Positions 50,976 to 59,775 of a stretch of 64,000 nucleotides of DNA are shown here, one piece after another (positions within the stretch are counted from its first letter, which is position 1; each line of letters starts with the position of its first letter). Source of the DNA: Methylobacterium sp. NEAU K (GTDB lineage: Bacteria > Pseudomonadota > Alphaproteobacteria > Rhizobiales > Beijerinckiaceae); contig NZ_JAUYZJ010000015.1 in the NCBI RefSeq assembly GCF_030700285.1, positions 1 to 64,000 on the forward strand, read 5' to 3'. The notes below the pieces were generated by a model. That model worked only from the letters and a program-made list of their open reading frames with translations, ran no database searches and was not told the DNA's origin. The translations under genes and the position numbers were made by a program.

Positions 50976-51689
50976 ATGATGGCCGAGAACAACGAGTTCA
51001 TCCGCGAGGTCGACGAGGACTATCGCCGCGACCGGATCCTCCAGATCTGGAAGCGCTACAGCGGCGTGATCATCGCGCTCGCCGTGCTCGTGGTGGTGGG
51101 GGTCGCCGGCTGGCGCTACTGGCAGAACCAGCAGCGCGCGGCCGCCGAGACGGCCTCGGTGCAGTTCGACGAGGCCAACCGCCTCGCCCGGGACGGCAAG
51201 GTCGCGGAGGCCGACAAGGCGTTCAACGCGCTGGAGCAGCAGGGCCCGGCCGGCTACCGCCTGCTCGCTCGGTTCCGGGCGGCGGCGGAGACCGGCAAGC
51301 GCGAACCGGTGGCGGGCGCGGCGGAGTTCGACAAGCTCGCGGACGATACCCGTCTGGGCGACGGCCTGCGCGACCTCGCGCGGCTGCGCGCCGCGCTGCT
51401 GCGCCTCGACGGGCCGAACCCGGACGCCGCACTCACCAACCTCCAGGGGCTGGCTGCCGGCACGCCGTTCCGCCACACCGCCCGTGAGATGCTCGGGCTC
51501 GCCGCCCTGAAGAAGGGCGACTTCGAGGAGGCGGGCCGCTGGTTCGACCAGATCGTGGCCGATCCCGAGACCCCGCGGAACCTGCGCGAGCGGATCGAGG
51601 TCTACGCGGCGATCGTCGCGGGCGGCCCTGTCACCGTGACCGAGGCCAAGCCCGAGGCTGCCGCCCCGCCCCCGCCGATCACACGCTGA
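50976..51689 (+). CDS. YfgM-like tetratricopeptide membrane protein
   Basis: A 237-residue ancillary SecYEG translocon chaperone-like protein. A cytoplasmic stretch ([20 protein letters not shown]) precedes one membrane anchor ([19 protein letters not shown]) and periplasmic TPR-like helices with [20 protein letters not shown]. The gene lies 28 bases before der. In many proteobacteria bamB sits between the two, and it is absent here. Double ATG at 50976/50979. Confidence 0.85.
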   Translation: MMAENNEFIREVDEDYRRDRILQIWKRYSGVIIALAVLVVVGVAGWRYWQNQQRAAAETASVQFDEANRLARDGKVAEADKAFNALEQQGPAGYRLLARFRAAAETGKREPVAGAAEFDKLADDTRLGDGLRDLARLRAALLRLDGPNPDAALTNLQGLAAGTPFRHTAREMLGLAALKKGDFEEAGRWFDQIVADPETPRNLRERIEVYAAIVAGGPVTVTEAKPEAAAPPPPITR

Positions 51690-51717
51690 TTTTTCTTCGG
51701 ACTTTTCGAGACCCATC

Positions 51718-53067
51718 ATGGATATGCCGACCGTCGCGATCGTCGGGAGGCCGAACGTCGGCAAGTCGACCCTGTTCAACCGCCTCGTGGGCAAGAAGCT
51801 CGCGCTGGTCGACGATCGCCCGGGCGTCACGCGCGACCGGCGCGAGGGCGACGTCGCATTCGGTGGCCTCCATTTCCGGGTGATCGACACCGCCGGCCTC
51901 GAGGAGTCGGACGCCGCCACCCTCACGGGCCGGATGCGGATGCAGACCGAAGCGGCGATCCTCGCCGCCGACGCGGTGCTGTTCGTGATCGACGCCCGCG
52001 CCGGCGTGCTGCCGGCCGACCAGCCCTTCGCGGAACTGGTGCGCCGGGCCGGCTGCCCGGTGATCCTGATCGCCAACAAGGCCGAGGGCGGTGCGGGCCT
52101 CGCCGGCGCCTACGAGGCCTTCACCCTCGGGCTCGGCGACCCGATCCCGTTCTCGGCCGAGCACGGCGAGGGCCTGGGCGAGCTGCACGAGGCCCTGAAG
52201 GGCGCGCTGCCCGCCCGCGACGAGGACGACGACGAGGATGACGACGCTCCCGGGGGCCGCTCCCTGAAGGTCGCCATCGTGGGCCGCCCGAATGCCGGCA
52301 AGTCCACGCTGATCAACCGCATGCTCGGCGAGGATCGGCTGCTCGTCGGCCCCGAGGCCGGCATCACCCGCGATTCGATCTCGCTCGATTGGGAATGGCG
52401 CGGGCGGCGCATCAAGCTCCACGACACCGCCGGGATGCGCCGCCGCGCCCGGATCGACGACAAATTGGAGAAACTCGCGGTCTCGGACGGGTTGCGCGCC
52501 GTGCGCTTCGCCGAGGTGGTGGTGGTGCTGCTCGACGCCACGATCCCGTTCGAGAAGCAGGACCTCACCATCGTCGACTTGGTGGAGAGCGAGGGCCGCG
52601 CCCTCGTGATCGGCCTCAACAAGTGGGATCTCGTGTCCGACCAGCCGGGCCTGCTCAAGCAGCTGCGCGAGAATTGCACCCGGCTGCTGCCGCAGGTGCG
52701 CGGGGTCTCGGTGGTGCCGCTGTCGGGTCTCGCAGGCGACGGCGTCGACAAGCTGATGCAAGCGGTGGTGCAGGCCGCCGAGGTCTGGGACAAGCGGATC
52801 TCGACCTCGCGCATCAACGACTGGCTGAACGAGGCGACCTCCCGCAACCCGCCCCCGGCAGTGTCGGGCCGGCGGATCAAGATCCGCTACGCCACCCAGG
52901 TGAAGAGCCGGCCGCCGCATTTCGCGCTGTTCGGCAACCAGCTCAACGCCCTGCCGAAATCCTATACCCGCTACTTGGTGAACGGCCTGCGCGAGGCCTT
53001 CGACCTGCCGGGCACGCCGATACGGCTGAGCCTGCGGACCTCGCAGAACCCGTTCGACAAGGGCTGA
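51718..53067 (+). CDS. der: Ribosome-associated GTPase Der (EngA)
   Basis: Essential GTPase for 50S subunit assembly with two tandem G domains in 449 residues. The first G domain has [27 protein letters not shown] and NKAE. After the acidic linker [11 protein letters not shown], the second has [31 protein letters not shown] and NKWD. The C-terminal KH-like domain has [16 protein letters not shown] and [14 protein letters not shown]. All motifs are intact and the length is normal. Confidence 0.98.
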   Translation: MDMPTVAIVGRPNVGKSTLFNRLVGKKLALVDDRPGVTRDRREGDVAFGGLHFRVIDTAGLEESDAATLTGRMRMQTEAAILAADAVLFVIDARAGVLPADQPFAELVRRAGCPVILIANKAEGGAGLAGAYEAFTLGLGDPIPFSAEHGEGLGELHEALKGALPARDEDDDEDDDAPGGRSLKVAIVGRPNAGKSTLINRMLGEDRLLVGPEAGITRDSISLDWEWRGRRIKLHDTAGMRRRARIDDKLEKLAVSDGLRAVRFAEVVVVLLDATIPFEKQDLTIVDLVESEGRALVIGLNKWDLVSDQPGLLKQLRENCTRLLPQVRGVSVVPLSGLAGDGVDKLMQAVVQAAEVWDKRISTSRINDWLNEATSRNPPPAVSGRRIKIRYATQVKSRPPHFALFGNQLNALPKSYTRYLVNGLREAFDLPGTPIRLSLRTSQNPFDKG

Positions 53068-53076
53068 TCGGGCCCG

Positions 53077-54195
53077 TCAGCGCGAGGCTTCGGCGATCCA
53101 GTCCACCGCGGCCGCAAGGGCGGCCCGCTCGTCACGGCCCTCGGCCAGCGCGACCTCGTAGGCCGCCACCTGCTCGTCCGCGCTGGTGCCCTGGGCGACG
53201 ATCGCCCGGGCGCGGGCGACCTCAATCGTACAGCCCAGCGCCGCCGCATCCTCGGACACCAGGGCGAGGACGGATTCCAGCGCCTCGGAAAACAAAACCG
53301 CCTCGCCCCGAGCCTCGTCGATCAGCGCGGCCCGCACGCCGCTGTGCTGGGCCCGCCACAGGTTCTCCGAGGCGAGCGCCCGCGAGACGCCGTCGAGCCC
53401 GGCATTGAGGTCGGGCCGGCGTACGCACAGGCGCACGAGACAGCGGAACAGGGCGGCGACGCAGAGCGAATCGTCGAGCCGGGTGCAGGCATCGGCGATG
53501 CGCAGCTCCAGGGTCGGGAATTTTATGGATGGGCGCAGGGACCACCACAGGAAGCTCGCGTCCGCAATGGCGCCGGACCGGGTCATGATCGCCACGAACC
53601 GTTCATAGGCGGCCGCGTCGGCAAAGATCTCCGGAAGGCCGCTGCGGGGCAATTCGCCGAACACGCTGAGGCGGTAAGCCATCAGCCCGGTCGCCTCGCC
53701 CTGCCAGAACGGCGAGGAAGCCGAGAGCGCCAGCAGCAACGGCTGGAACGGAAGCAGCCGGTTCATCAGGTCGACCCGCGCATCCGGGTCCGGCACCTCG
53801 ACATGGACATGCATGCCGCAGATCAGCGCCCGCCGGGCCGCGATGCCGACATCGGAGAGAATGCCCTTGTAGCGCGCGCCGTCGGTGGCGGTCTGGCGCG
53901 ACCAGCGCGCGAGCGGGTGGGTGCCGCAGGCGAGCAGGCTCAAGCCGTTCTCGGATGCGATGCCGGCCAGCGTCGCCCGCTGGCCCCGTAGGTCTTCCCG
54001 GGCGGCCGTCGCGTCGGTGAGGGGCGGCGTACAGACCTCGACCTGCGCGGCCACCAGCTCGCGCCCGGTCTCGGGCAGCTCGGCCTTCACGCGCGCGTGG
54101 AACCCGGCGAGGTCGCCCCGCGGCGTGCCGCGGGTCTCGGCATCGGCGAGGAAATACTCCTCCTCGATGCCGAAGCGGTAGCTGTGGGCGCTCAT
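53077..54195 (-). CDS. YbdK-type carboxylate-amine ligase (GCS2 family)
   Basis: Glutamate-cysteine ligase type 2 family protein of 372 residues with weak or unknown specificity. It starts MSAHSYRFGIEEEYFLAD with the FGIEEEYF motif. It then has AAQVEVCTPPLTD, GMHVHVEVPDPD (metal/ATP site) and FPTLELRIADACTRLDDSL. A dedicated gshA-type role cannot be excluded, but the family is generally called putative. It is convergent with der, with a 9-base gap. Confidence 0.9.
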   Translation of the reverse strand: MSAHSYRFGIEEEYFLADAETRGTPRGDLAGFHARVKAELPETGRELVAAQVEVCTPPLTDATAAREDLRGQRATLAGIASENGLSLLACGTHPLARWSRQTATDGARYKGILSDVGIAARRALICGMHVHVEVPDPDARVDLMNRLLPFQPLLLALSASSPFWQGEATGLMAYRLSVFGELPRSGLPEIFADAAAYERFVAIMTRSGAIADASFLWWSLRPSIKFPTLELRIADACTRLDDSLCVAALFRCLVRLCVRRPDLNAGLDGVSRALASENLWRAQHSGVRAALIDEARGEAVLFSEALESVLALVSEDAAALGCTIEVARARAIVAQGTSADEQVAAYEVALAEGRDERAALAAAVDWIAEASR

Positions 54196-54264
54196 CGTCG
54201 TCTCCGGCCAACCATCGCCACCACATAGAGGTCACAGGCGCGGTTTCGACGGTGTCGACCGTCG

Positions 54265-54640
54265 CTACTCAGAGACGACCTGGGGCCCGGCGTCCGAGCG
54301 ACGGCAGCCATCCTGTCGTCGAACGTCGCCAAGGTTGCGGAAAGGCGCCGGCCCACGGCGATGTCGAGGACATCGGGTGTCCGGAGCCTGATGTCGAGCC
54401 GGCGCAGGAAGCCCGCAGCGTCGGCGACATCCGACGGGCCGAGATCGACGTGCTCGGCGACCTCGGCACGCCATCGATCGAACTCCGCGATGGCCGTCCG
54501 CGCCCGCGCCCTCGATCTCTCCCATCCGCCCCCCTCGCCCGGGTGCGGATGCAGATTCTGCCGCGGCGAAGTCGCTGACGACGGGTGTCGGCGCCCAGGA
54601 TCTGAAAGTCCGTCGGGAGGGCGTCGTATCCAGCCGCTCA
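54265..54640 (-). pseudogene. Remnant of a VapC-type PIN-domain toxin
   Basis: Two reading frames together recall a VapC toxin: LDTTPS and PVVSDFAAAESASA in one, then TAIAEFDRWRAEVAEHVDL and LRTPDVLDIAVGRRLSATLA, TFDDRMAAVAR in another. The first aspartate (LDT) and the late TFDDRM aspartate are visible, but the N-terminal part is shortened and the frames do not join. No vapB antitoxin is seen next to it. It is most likely a decayed toxin-antitoxin locus. Confidence 0.65.
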
Positions 54641-55048
54641 AACGATACGCGGCGGTCCGCCCACGAGCCAGGCCGGGTCGAACCAGCGGTCGGCCTCGCC
54701 GTCATAGGGCAGGCGCGTGATGTCCCAGTGCTGGATGTACCGGGCGTAGACGTCCCACACCGCGATACCGCCGCCCACGAAGATCCGCCGGCCCGAATAG
54801 CGCCTGAGCACCTGCTCGGGATCCTCGTGGCTGCGGATCACGTCGATGGTGCGGTCCTTGAAGGCGAACTCGGGCACCGAGGCCACGGTCTTCGGGCCAG
54901 CGATCAGGACGTGGCCCATGGTGAGCGCGAAGAAGCGCGTCACGTCCTCCACGAACAGCGGGTCGGTGTTGCCCTCCCAGGGTAGCTGGCCGTTCAGGCC
55001 GAGCTGGCCCCGCAGGCCGATCGCACAGATGCAGCGGACGTCGATCAT
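54638..55048 (-). CDS. dmrA: DHFR-like dihydromethanopterin reductase DmrA
   Basis: A 136-residue (about 15 kDa) protein of the dihydrofolate reductase fold. It starts MIDVRCICAIGLRGQLGLNG and has QLPWEGNTDPLFVEDVTRFF, GHVLIAGPKTVASVP and RRIFVGGGIAVWDVY. The region after LPW is longer than in FolA. Size and layout match DmrA, which in Methylobacterium extorquens makes tetrahydromethanopterin, the C1 carrier of methylotrophic formaldehyde oxidation. If so, this locus marks a methylotroph. A longer upstream start at 55105 was not used. FolA-type function is the alternative. Confidence 0.78.
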   Translation of the reverse strand: MIDVRCICAIGLRGQLGLNGQLPWEGNTDPLFVEDVTRFFALTMGHVLIAGPKTVASVPEFAFKDRTIDVIRSHEDPEQVLRRYSGRRIFVGGGIAVWDVYARYIQHWDITRLPYDGEADRWFDPAWLVGGPPRIV

Positions 55049-55098
55049 GAGTGTGGTCCGGTTCGCTTGGCCGCCGCGGCCGCGGATCCCGTCCATCT

Positions 55099-55217
55099 CC
55101 CTCATCCTGAGGGCCGGGCGATCGAGGATCGCGCGGCCTCGAAGAAGGCCTCCAGGGATCGCGCGCCACCTGGAAGACTCCTCCGAGGCCCGCTGACGCG
55201 GGCCCCTCAGGATGGGG
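55099..55217. repeat. Extragenic inverted-repeat element between dmrA and the SDR gene
   Basis: CCCTCATCCTGAGGG at one end and CCCCTCAGGATGGGG at the other enclose about 90 bases with further short palindromes (GGCCTCGAAGAAGGCC, GGCCCGCTGACGCGGGCC). This layout resembles common dispersed palindromic elements of Rhizobiales. It is not coding. Confidence 0.6.
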
Positions 55218-55255
55218 TTTGGTCGGAATCTCTGGTCGTGGAACGAAAGGTCACG

Positions 55256-56005
55256 TCACTCGGGCGCGCGGAAACCCAGCACCCGGTCGGTCGGGAAATC
55301 GTAGATCTTGCCGGTCTCGGTCCAGTCCGGTGCGGCCAGACGCACGAAGTGGGGGGCAAGTTCCTCGGGCGTCCTGAGCGTCTCGGGATCCTCGCCCGGC
55401 ATCGCCGAGCGGCGCATGCCGGTGCGCAGGGGACCCGGGTTGAGCAGCATCGCCCGGATCGCCGTGCTCTCGTTCTCGGCCGCGTAGGTGCGCACCAGTG
55501 CCTCCAGGGCCGCCTTGGAGACGGAGTACGGACCCCAATAGGCCCGGCACTTCGAGGCCGCGCCCGAGGAGACGAAGATCGCCCGGCCGGCGTCGGACAT
55601 GCGCAGCAGCGGGTCGAGGGAGCGGATCAGGCGCCAGTTGGCGGTGACGTTCACGTCCATCACCTGCCCCCAGATCTTCGGGGTGATGTGGCCGATCGGC
55701 ATGAGCGCGCCGAGGATGCCGGCATTGGCGACCAGGATGTCGAGCCGCTGCCAGCGCGCGTGGATCGCCGCGCCGAGCCGGTCGATGGCGTCGTAATCCG
55801 CGAGGTCGAAGGGCACGAGCGTGGCGCTGGATCCGGCCGCCCGGACGGCGTCGTCCAGCTCCTCCAGGGCCCCGACCGTGCGGGCCACCGCGACCACGTG
55901 GGCTCCGGCACCGGCCAGCGCCAGGGCGGCAGCGCGCCCGATGCCCCGGGACGCGCCTGTGACGACCGCGACCCGGCCTTCCAGTTTCTTCTGAGACTCA
56001 GCCAT
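55256..56005 (-). CDS. Short-chain dehydrogenase/reductase
   Basis: A 249-residue classical SDR oxidoreductase. It has the cofactor-binding VAVVTGASRGIGRAAALALA, the NAG motif DILVANAGIL and the active-site SSGAASKCRAYWGPYSVSKA with the YxxxK pair. The motif lacks the acidic residue that would fix NAD over NADP. It shares family features with 3-ketoacyl-type SDRs. Its substrate is unknown. Confidence 0.92.
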   Translation of the reverse strand: MAESQKKLEGRVAVVTGASRGIGRAAALALAGAGAHVVAVARTVGALEELDDAVRAAGSSATLVPFDLADYDAIDRLGAAIHARWQRLDILVANAGILGALMPIGHITPKIWGQVMDVNVTANWRLIRSLDPLLRMSDAGRAIFVSSGAASKCRAYWGPYSVSKAALEALVRTYAAENESTAIRAMLLNPGPLRTGMRRSAMPGEDPETLRTPEELAPHFVRLAAPDWTETGKIYDFPTDRVLGFRAPE

Positions 56006-56071
56006 GCGGGTGACCTAGCGCATTTCCACGCGCAGGGGATGCCCGTTTCCGCGACGAATGTGCAGGCCGGG

Positions 56072-57544
56072 TCAGTCCGCCTCGGCCAGCATGGCGAAGC
56101 GCTTCGGACCGGCGATGGAGAGATCCGTCAGGCCGGTGGGATAATCGCCCGTGAAGCAATGGTCGGTGTATTGCGGGCAGGCCTCGTCCCGGACTTCCTC
56201 GCCCATCGCCCGATAGAGGCCGGGGATCGACAGGAAGGCCAGCGAATCGGCGCCGATATACTTGCGCATGCTCTCGAGATCGTGGGTCGCGGCCAGCAGC
56301 TTCTCCCGCTCCGGCGTGTCGATCCCGTAGAAATCCGGGTAGGTGATCGGCGGCGAGGCGATCCGGAAATGCACCTCCGCGGCACCCGCCTCCCGCATCA
56401 TCCGGACGATCTTCACCGAGGTCGTGCCGCGCACCAAGCTGTCGTCGACGAGCACGATGCTCTTGCCCTCGATCGCCGCGCGGTTGGCGGAGTGCTTCAT
56501 CCGGACGCCGAGTTCGCGCACCGACTGGGTCGGCTGGATGAAGGTGCGGCCGACATAGTGATTGCGGATGATCCCCATCTCGAAGGGGATGCCGGTCTCC
56601 TGCGCGAAGCCGAGCGCCGCGGGCACGCCGGAATCCGGCACCGGCACGACGATGTCGGCAGGCGCGGCGGCCTCCCGGGCGAGTTCCCGGCCGATCGCCT
56701 TGCGCACCGCGTAGACGCTCTTGCCGTTCACAATCGAATCAGGACGGGCGAAGTAGATGTATTCGAAGATGCAGGGACGCATCGGCACGGCGTCCGCGAA
56801 GCGGATCGACTCGATGCCCTCCTCGGAGATCACCACGATCTCGCCGTTCTCGATGTCGCGCACGTAGCGGGCGCCGATGATGTCGAGGGCGCAGGTCTCG
56901 GAGGCCAGGAGGTAGCGGCCGTCGAGCTCGCCCAGCACCAAGGGGCGGATGCCCAGCGGGTCGCGGGCGCCGATCAGCTTCTTGTTGGTCAGCGCGACGA
57001 TCGCGTAGGCGCCCTGGATCGCCTGCAGCGCATCGATGAAGCGCTCGATGATCCTGGGCTTCCGGGATCGGGCCGCGAGGTGCAGGATCACCTCGGTATC
57101 GGAGGTCGACTGCGTGATCGCGCCGTCGCGCACGAGGTCCCGGCGGATCGACAGGGCGTTGGTGAGGTTGCCGTTGTGGGCGACCGCGAGACCGCCGCTG
57201 GCGAGCTCGGCGAACAGCGGCTGCACGTTGCGCAGGATCGTCCCACCGGTGGTCGAGTAGCGCACGTGCCCGATCGCGGCGCGGCCCTTGAGCCGGGCGA
57301 TGGTGTCGCCGTCCGAGAAGGAGTCGCCGACGAGGCCGGGCCGCCGCTCGGAATGGAACACCGAGCCGTCGAAGGAAACGATGCCGGCCGCCTCCTGGCC
57401 GCGGTGCTGCAGGGCGTGCAGGCCGAGCGCCACGATGGCGGAGGCATCCGGATGCCCGAAGATGCCGAAGACCCCACACTCCTCGCGAAGCGTGTCGCCG
57501 TCGAGGTCGAAATCGGCGGCGGAGGTGGCGGCAGATTGGGACAT
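56072..57544 (-). CDS. purF: Amidophosphoribosyltransferase PurF
   Basis: PurF makes phosphoribosylamine from PRPP and glutamine, the first step of purine synthesis. The 490-residue protein has the N-terminal nucleophile Cys after a short propeptide (DTLREECGVFGIFGHP), the glutaminase motifs HRGQEAAGIVSFDG and GHVRYSTTGG, and the PRPP loop SIVLVDDSLVRGTTSVKI. The start at 57544 is preferred. An in-frame ATG at 57610 would add 22 residues. cvpA is next upstream, as in many bacteria. Confidence 0.97.
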   Translation of the reverse strand: MSQSAATSAADFDLDGDTLREECGVFGIFGHPDASAIVALGLHALQHRGQEAAGIVSFDGSVFHSERRPGLVGDSFSDGDTIARLKGRAAIGHVRYSTTGGTILRNVQPLFAELASGGLAVAHNGNLTNALSIRRDLVRDGAITQSTSDTEVILHLAARSRKPRIIERFIDALQAIQGAYAIVALTNKKLIGARDPLGIRPLVLGELDGRYLLASETCALDIIGARYVRDIENGEIVVISEEGIESIRFADAVPMRPCIFEYIYFARPDSIVNGKSVYAVRKAIGRELAREAAAPADIVVPVPDSGVPAALGFAQETGIPFEMGIIRNHYVGRTFIQPTQSVRELGVRMKHSANRAAIEGKSIVLVDDSLVRGTTSVKIVRMMREAGAAEVHFRIASPPITYPDFYGIDTPEREKLLAATHDLESMRKYIGADSLAFLSIPGLYRAMGEEVRDEACPQYTDHCFTGDYPTGLTDLSIAGPKRFAMLAEAD

Positions 57545-57675
57545 GCTGCGATCGATCACTTCAGGAGTCCCTGCGGCGACGGGCCGGGCGCCGGTCGTCG
57601 CGGATATCATCCGAGCGTCTCCGGAGCCGCTATCTAGGCGCTCCGGGCGCGCCGACCAACGGCGCTCGCCGCAGG

Positions 57676-58284
57676 TCAGCGTCGCGTCGGGCTCGGCGCG
57701 GTCTCGGTGCGGCGCTGGGGCGCCGTATCGGTCTCGGCAGGCGCGTCGGAGGCCTCATTGGGCGGCGTGACCGCCTTCGGCTTCTTGAACTGCTTCAGGA
57801 AGCCCTCCGGATTCTCGGGCAGCTGCGCCACCAGGGCGTCGCCGGATTTCTCCAGCATCGGCCGCGTGCGCGCCTGCGCCGCCCAGTCGGGTACCTTGCC
57901 CTGCACCAGCCAGGACAGGAACACCCAGCCGATCACGCAGATCAGGAAGCCGCGGCCCGCGCCGAACAGGAACCCCAGCGAGCGGTCGACGGCGCCGATG
58001 CGCGAATCGAGCACCACGTCGGAGATCTTCACGGTGATGATCGAGACGACGATCAGCGTGCCGAGGAAGATCGCCGCGATGGAGGCGACGAGCGCCACGG
58101 TATCGCTGTTCACGTGCTGCTTCACGGTGGGAAGCAGCATCGGGTAGAACGACCAGGCGACGGCGGCGGCGGCCACCCAGGCGATGATCGCCAGCACCTC
58201 GCGGGTGACGCCGCGCACGGCCGCCAGCAGCGCGGAGACCGCGACGATGCCGAGCACGGCGAGATCGAGGACGGTAAACGGCAT
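57676..58284 (-). CDS. cvpA: CvpA-family inner-membrane protein
   Basis: A 202-residue membrane protein of the CvpA family (colicin V production in E. coli, with a general role in envelope homeostasis). It has about four membrane segments: TVLDLAVLGIVAVSALLAAV, REVLAIIAWVAAAAVAWSFY, ALVASIAAIFLGTLIVVSII and FLFGAGRGFLICVIGWVFLS. A proline/threonine-rich polar tail follows. It lies directly before purF on the same strand, the usual arrangement. The ATG at 58284 begins MPFTVLD. Confidence 0.93.
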   Translation of the reverse strand: MPFTVLDLAVLGIVAVSALLAAVRGVTREVLAIIAWVAAAAVAWSFYPMLLPTVKQHVNSDTVALVASIAAIFLGTLIVVSIITVKISDVVLDSRIGAVDRSLGFLFGAGRGFLICVIGWVFLSWLVQGKVPDWAAQARTRPMLEKSGDALVAQLPENPEGFLKQFKKPKAVTPPNEASDAPAETDTAPQRRTETAPSPTRR

Positions 58285-58437
58285 CTGTAAACTTTTTGGC
58301 ACCAGAGGGGATGCCGCGACGGCCCTGCGGCTCCCCTGGACCGCGGCCGAAGTATACCAAGCCGAACCTCGGCCGTCACCCTCGGGCACCGGCCTCCGGC
58401 GAATCCTGTGCCGTCCCTGTATCAGCGGCGCCCAGCC

Positions 58438-58545
58438 GTGAGCGCGCACCGGGCCGCCGGCGGTCCCGTTTACCTCGTTCCGATCGCCGGCCTGCTCGGC
58501 GCGGTGCCGATGATCGCGCTGGTGCTGGCGGGCAAGATCGCCTGA
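58438..58545 (+). CDS. Possible 35-residue single-span membrane protein
   Basis: A 35-codon frame with a GTG start reads PVYLVPIAGLLGAVPMIALV, then LAGKIA and stop, giving one membrane-like helix with basic ends. It lies in the gap between cvpA and alr in the right direction and is not opposite a gene. It is too short for confident recognition. Confidence 0.3.
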   Translation: MSAHRAAGGPVYLVPIAGLLGAVPMIALVLAGKIA

Positions 58546-58626
58546 GACCGATGCCGCGAACCGACTCGCGTCGCGGGTCCGCATCGTGCATCGGTCCGCG
58601 GGGAATCGCGGATCGGGAGCGCTTCG

Positions 58627-59730
58627 GTGGCGGGTAGCGGGTCGGTGACGGAATCCGGGACTGACATCGGCGCCCACGGCGCCCGGCTGACGATCGATCT
58701 CGGGGCGATCGTGGCGAACTGGCGGATGCTGTCCGCCCGGGGCGCTGCCGACTGCGCCGCCGTGGTGAAGGCCGATGCCTATGGCTGCGGCGTCTCTCGG
58801 GTCGGGCCGGCCCTGTTGGAGGCCGGGTGCCGGACCTTCTTCGTCGCCCACCTGTCCGAGGGCGTCGCGGCCCGGGGCGCCCTGCCGGAGGCCGCGATCT
58901 ACGTCCTGAACGGCCTGCCGCCCGGCGCGTGCGAGCCCTTCGCGGCCCACGGCCTGCGCCCGGTGCTCGGCAGCCCCGAGGAGCTATCGGAGTGGGCGGC
59001 GTTCTCGGGCGGGCGCCTGCCCGCGGCGCTTCACGTCGATACCGGCATGAACCGCCTGGGGCTGCCGGTGCCGGAGGCGCTGGCGCTGGCCGGCGACCCG
59101 CGCATCGCCGCCTGCGGCATCGACCTGATCCTCAGCCACTTCGTCAGCGCCGAGAAGCCGGCGGACCCGGTCAACGCCCGGCAGATCGCCGATTTCGGCC
59201 GGGTCAGGGCGGCCTATCCGGGCCTTCGGGCATCGCTGGCGAATTCGTCGGGTGTGTTCCTCGACGGCGCCCGGCACGACCTGCTGCGGCCGGGCTATGC
59301 CCTGTTCGGCGGCAACCCGACACCCGAGGCCGCCAACCCGATGCGCCCGGTGGTGCGGCTGGAGGCCATGATCACACAGGTGCGGAACGTCGAGGCCGGG
59401 GCCAGCGCCGGCTATAACGGCCGCTGGACGGCCCCCGCCCCGAGCCGGCTTGCGACGCTGTCGCTCGGCTACGCCGACGGCTTCCCGCGGGCGATCAGCG
59501 GGCGCGGGCAGGCGCTGGTCGGCGGCGTGCCCTGCCCGATCCTCGGCTTGGTCTCCATGGACCTGATCATCCTCGACGTCACAGCTGCGCCCGCGGCCCG
59601 GCGCGGTGCCACGGCGGTGCTCATCGGCGACGGGCTCGACATCGACACGGTCGGCCGCGCTGCCGGCACGATCGGCTACGAGATCCTGACGGGCCTGGGT
59701 TCGCGTTATGTTCGAATCTATGTAGGGTAG
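58627..59730 (+). CDS. alr: Alanine racemase
   Basis: PLP-dependent racemase that supplies D-alanine for peptidoglycan. The 367-residue protein has the PLP lysine motif AAVVKADAYGCGVSRVGPAL, HVDTGMNRLGLPV and the second active-site base region GASAGYNGRWTAPA with the catalytic tyrosine. It also has LSLGYADGFPRA and LVSMDLIILDVT. The GTG start at 58627 and a second GTG at 58645 are both possible because the first residues are not conserved. Confidence 0.95.
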   Translation: MAGSGSVTESGTDIGAHGARLTIDLGAIVANWRMLSARGAADCAAVVKADAYGCGVSRVGPALLEAGCRTFFVAHLSEGVAARGALPEAAIYVLNGLPPGACEPFAAHGLRPVLGSPEELSEWAAFSGGRLPAALHVDTGMNRLGLPVPEALALAGDPRIAACGIDLILSHFVSAEKPADPVNARQIADFGRVRAAYPGLRASLANSSGVFLDGARHDLLRPGYALFGGNPTPEAANPMRPVVRLEAMITQVRNVEAGASAGYNGRWTAPAPSRLATLSLGYADGFPRAISGRGQALVGGVPCPILGLVSMDLIILDVTAAPAARRGATAVLIGDGLDIDTVGRAAGTIGYEILTGLGSRYVRIYVG

Positions 59731-59775
59731 TGCGATCCTTCCCTCGGACGCCGGACCGGCGGCGCACGGACCCGA

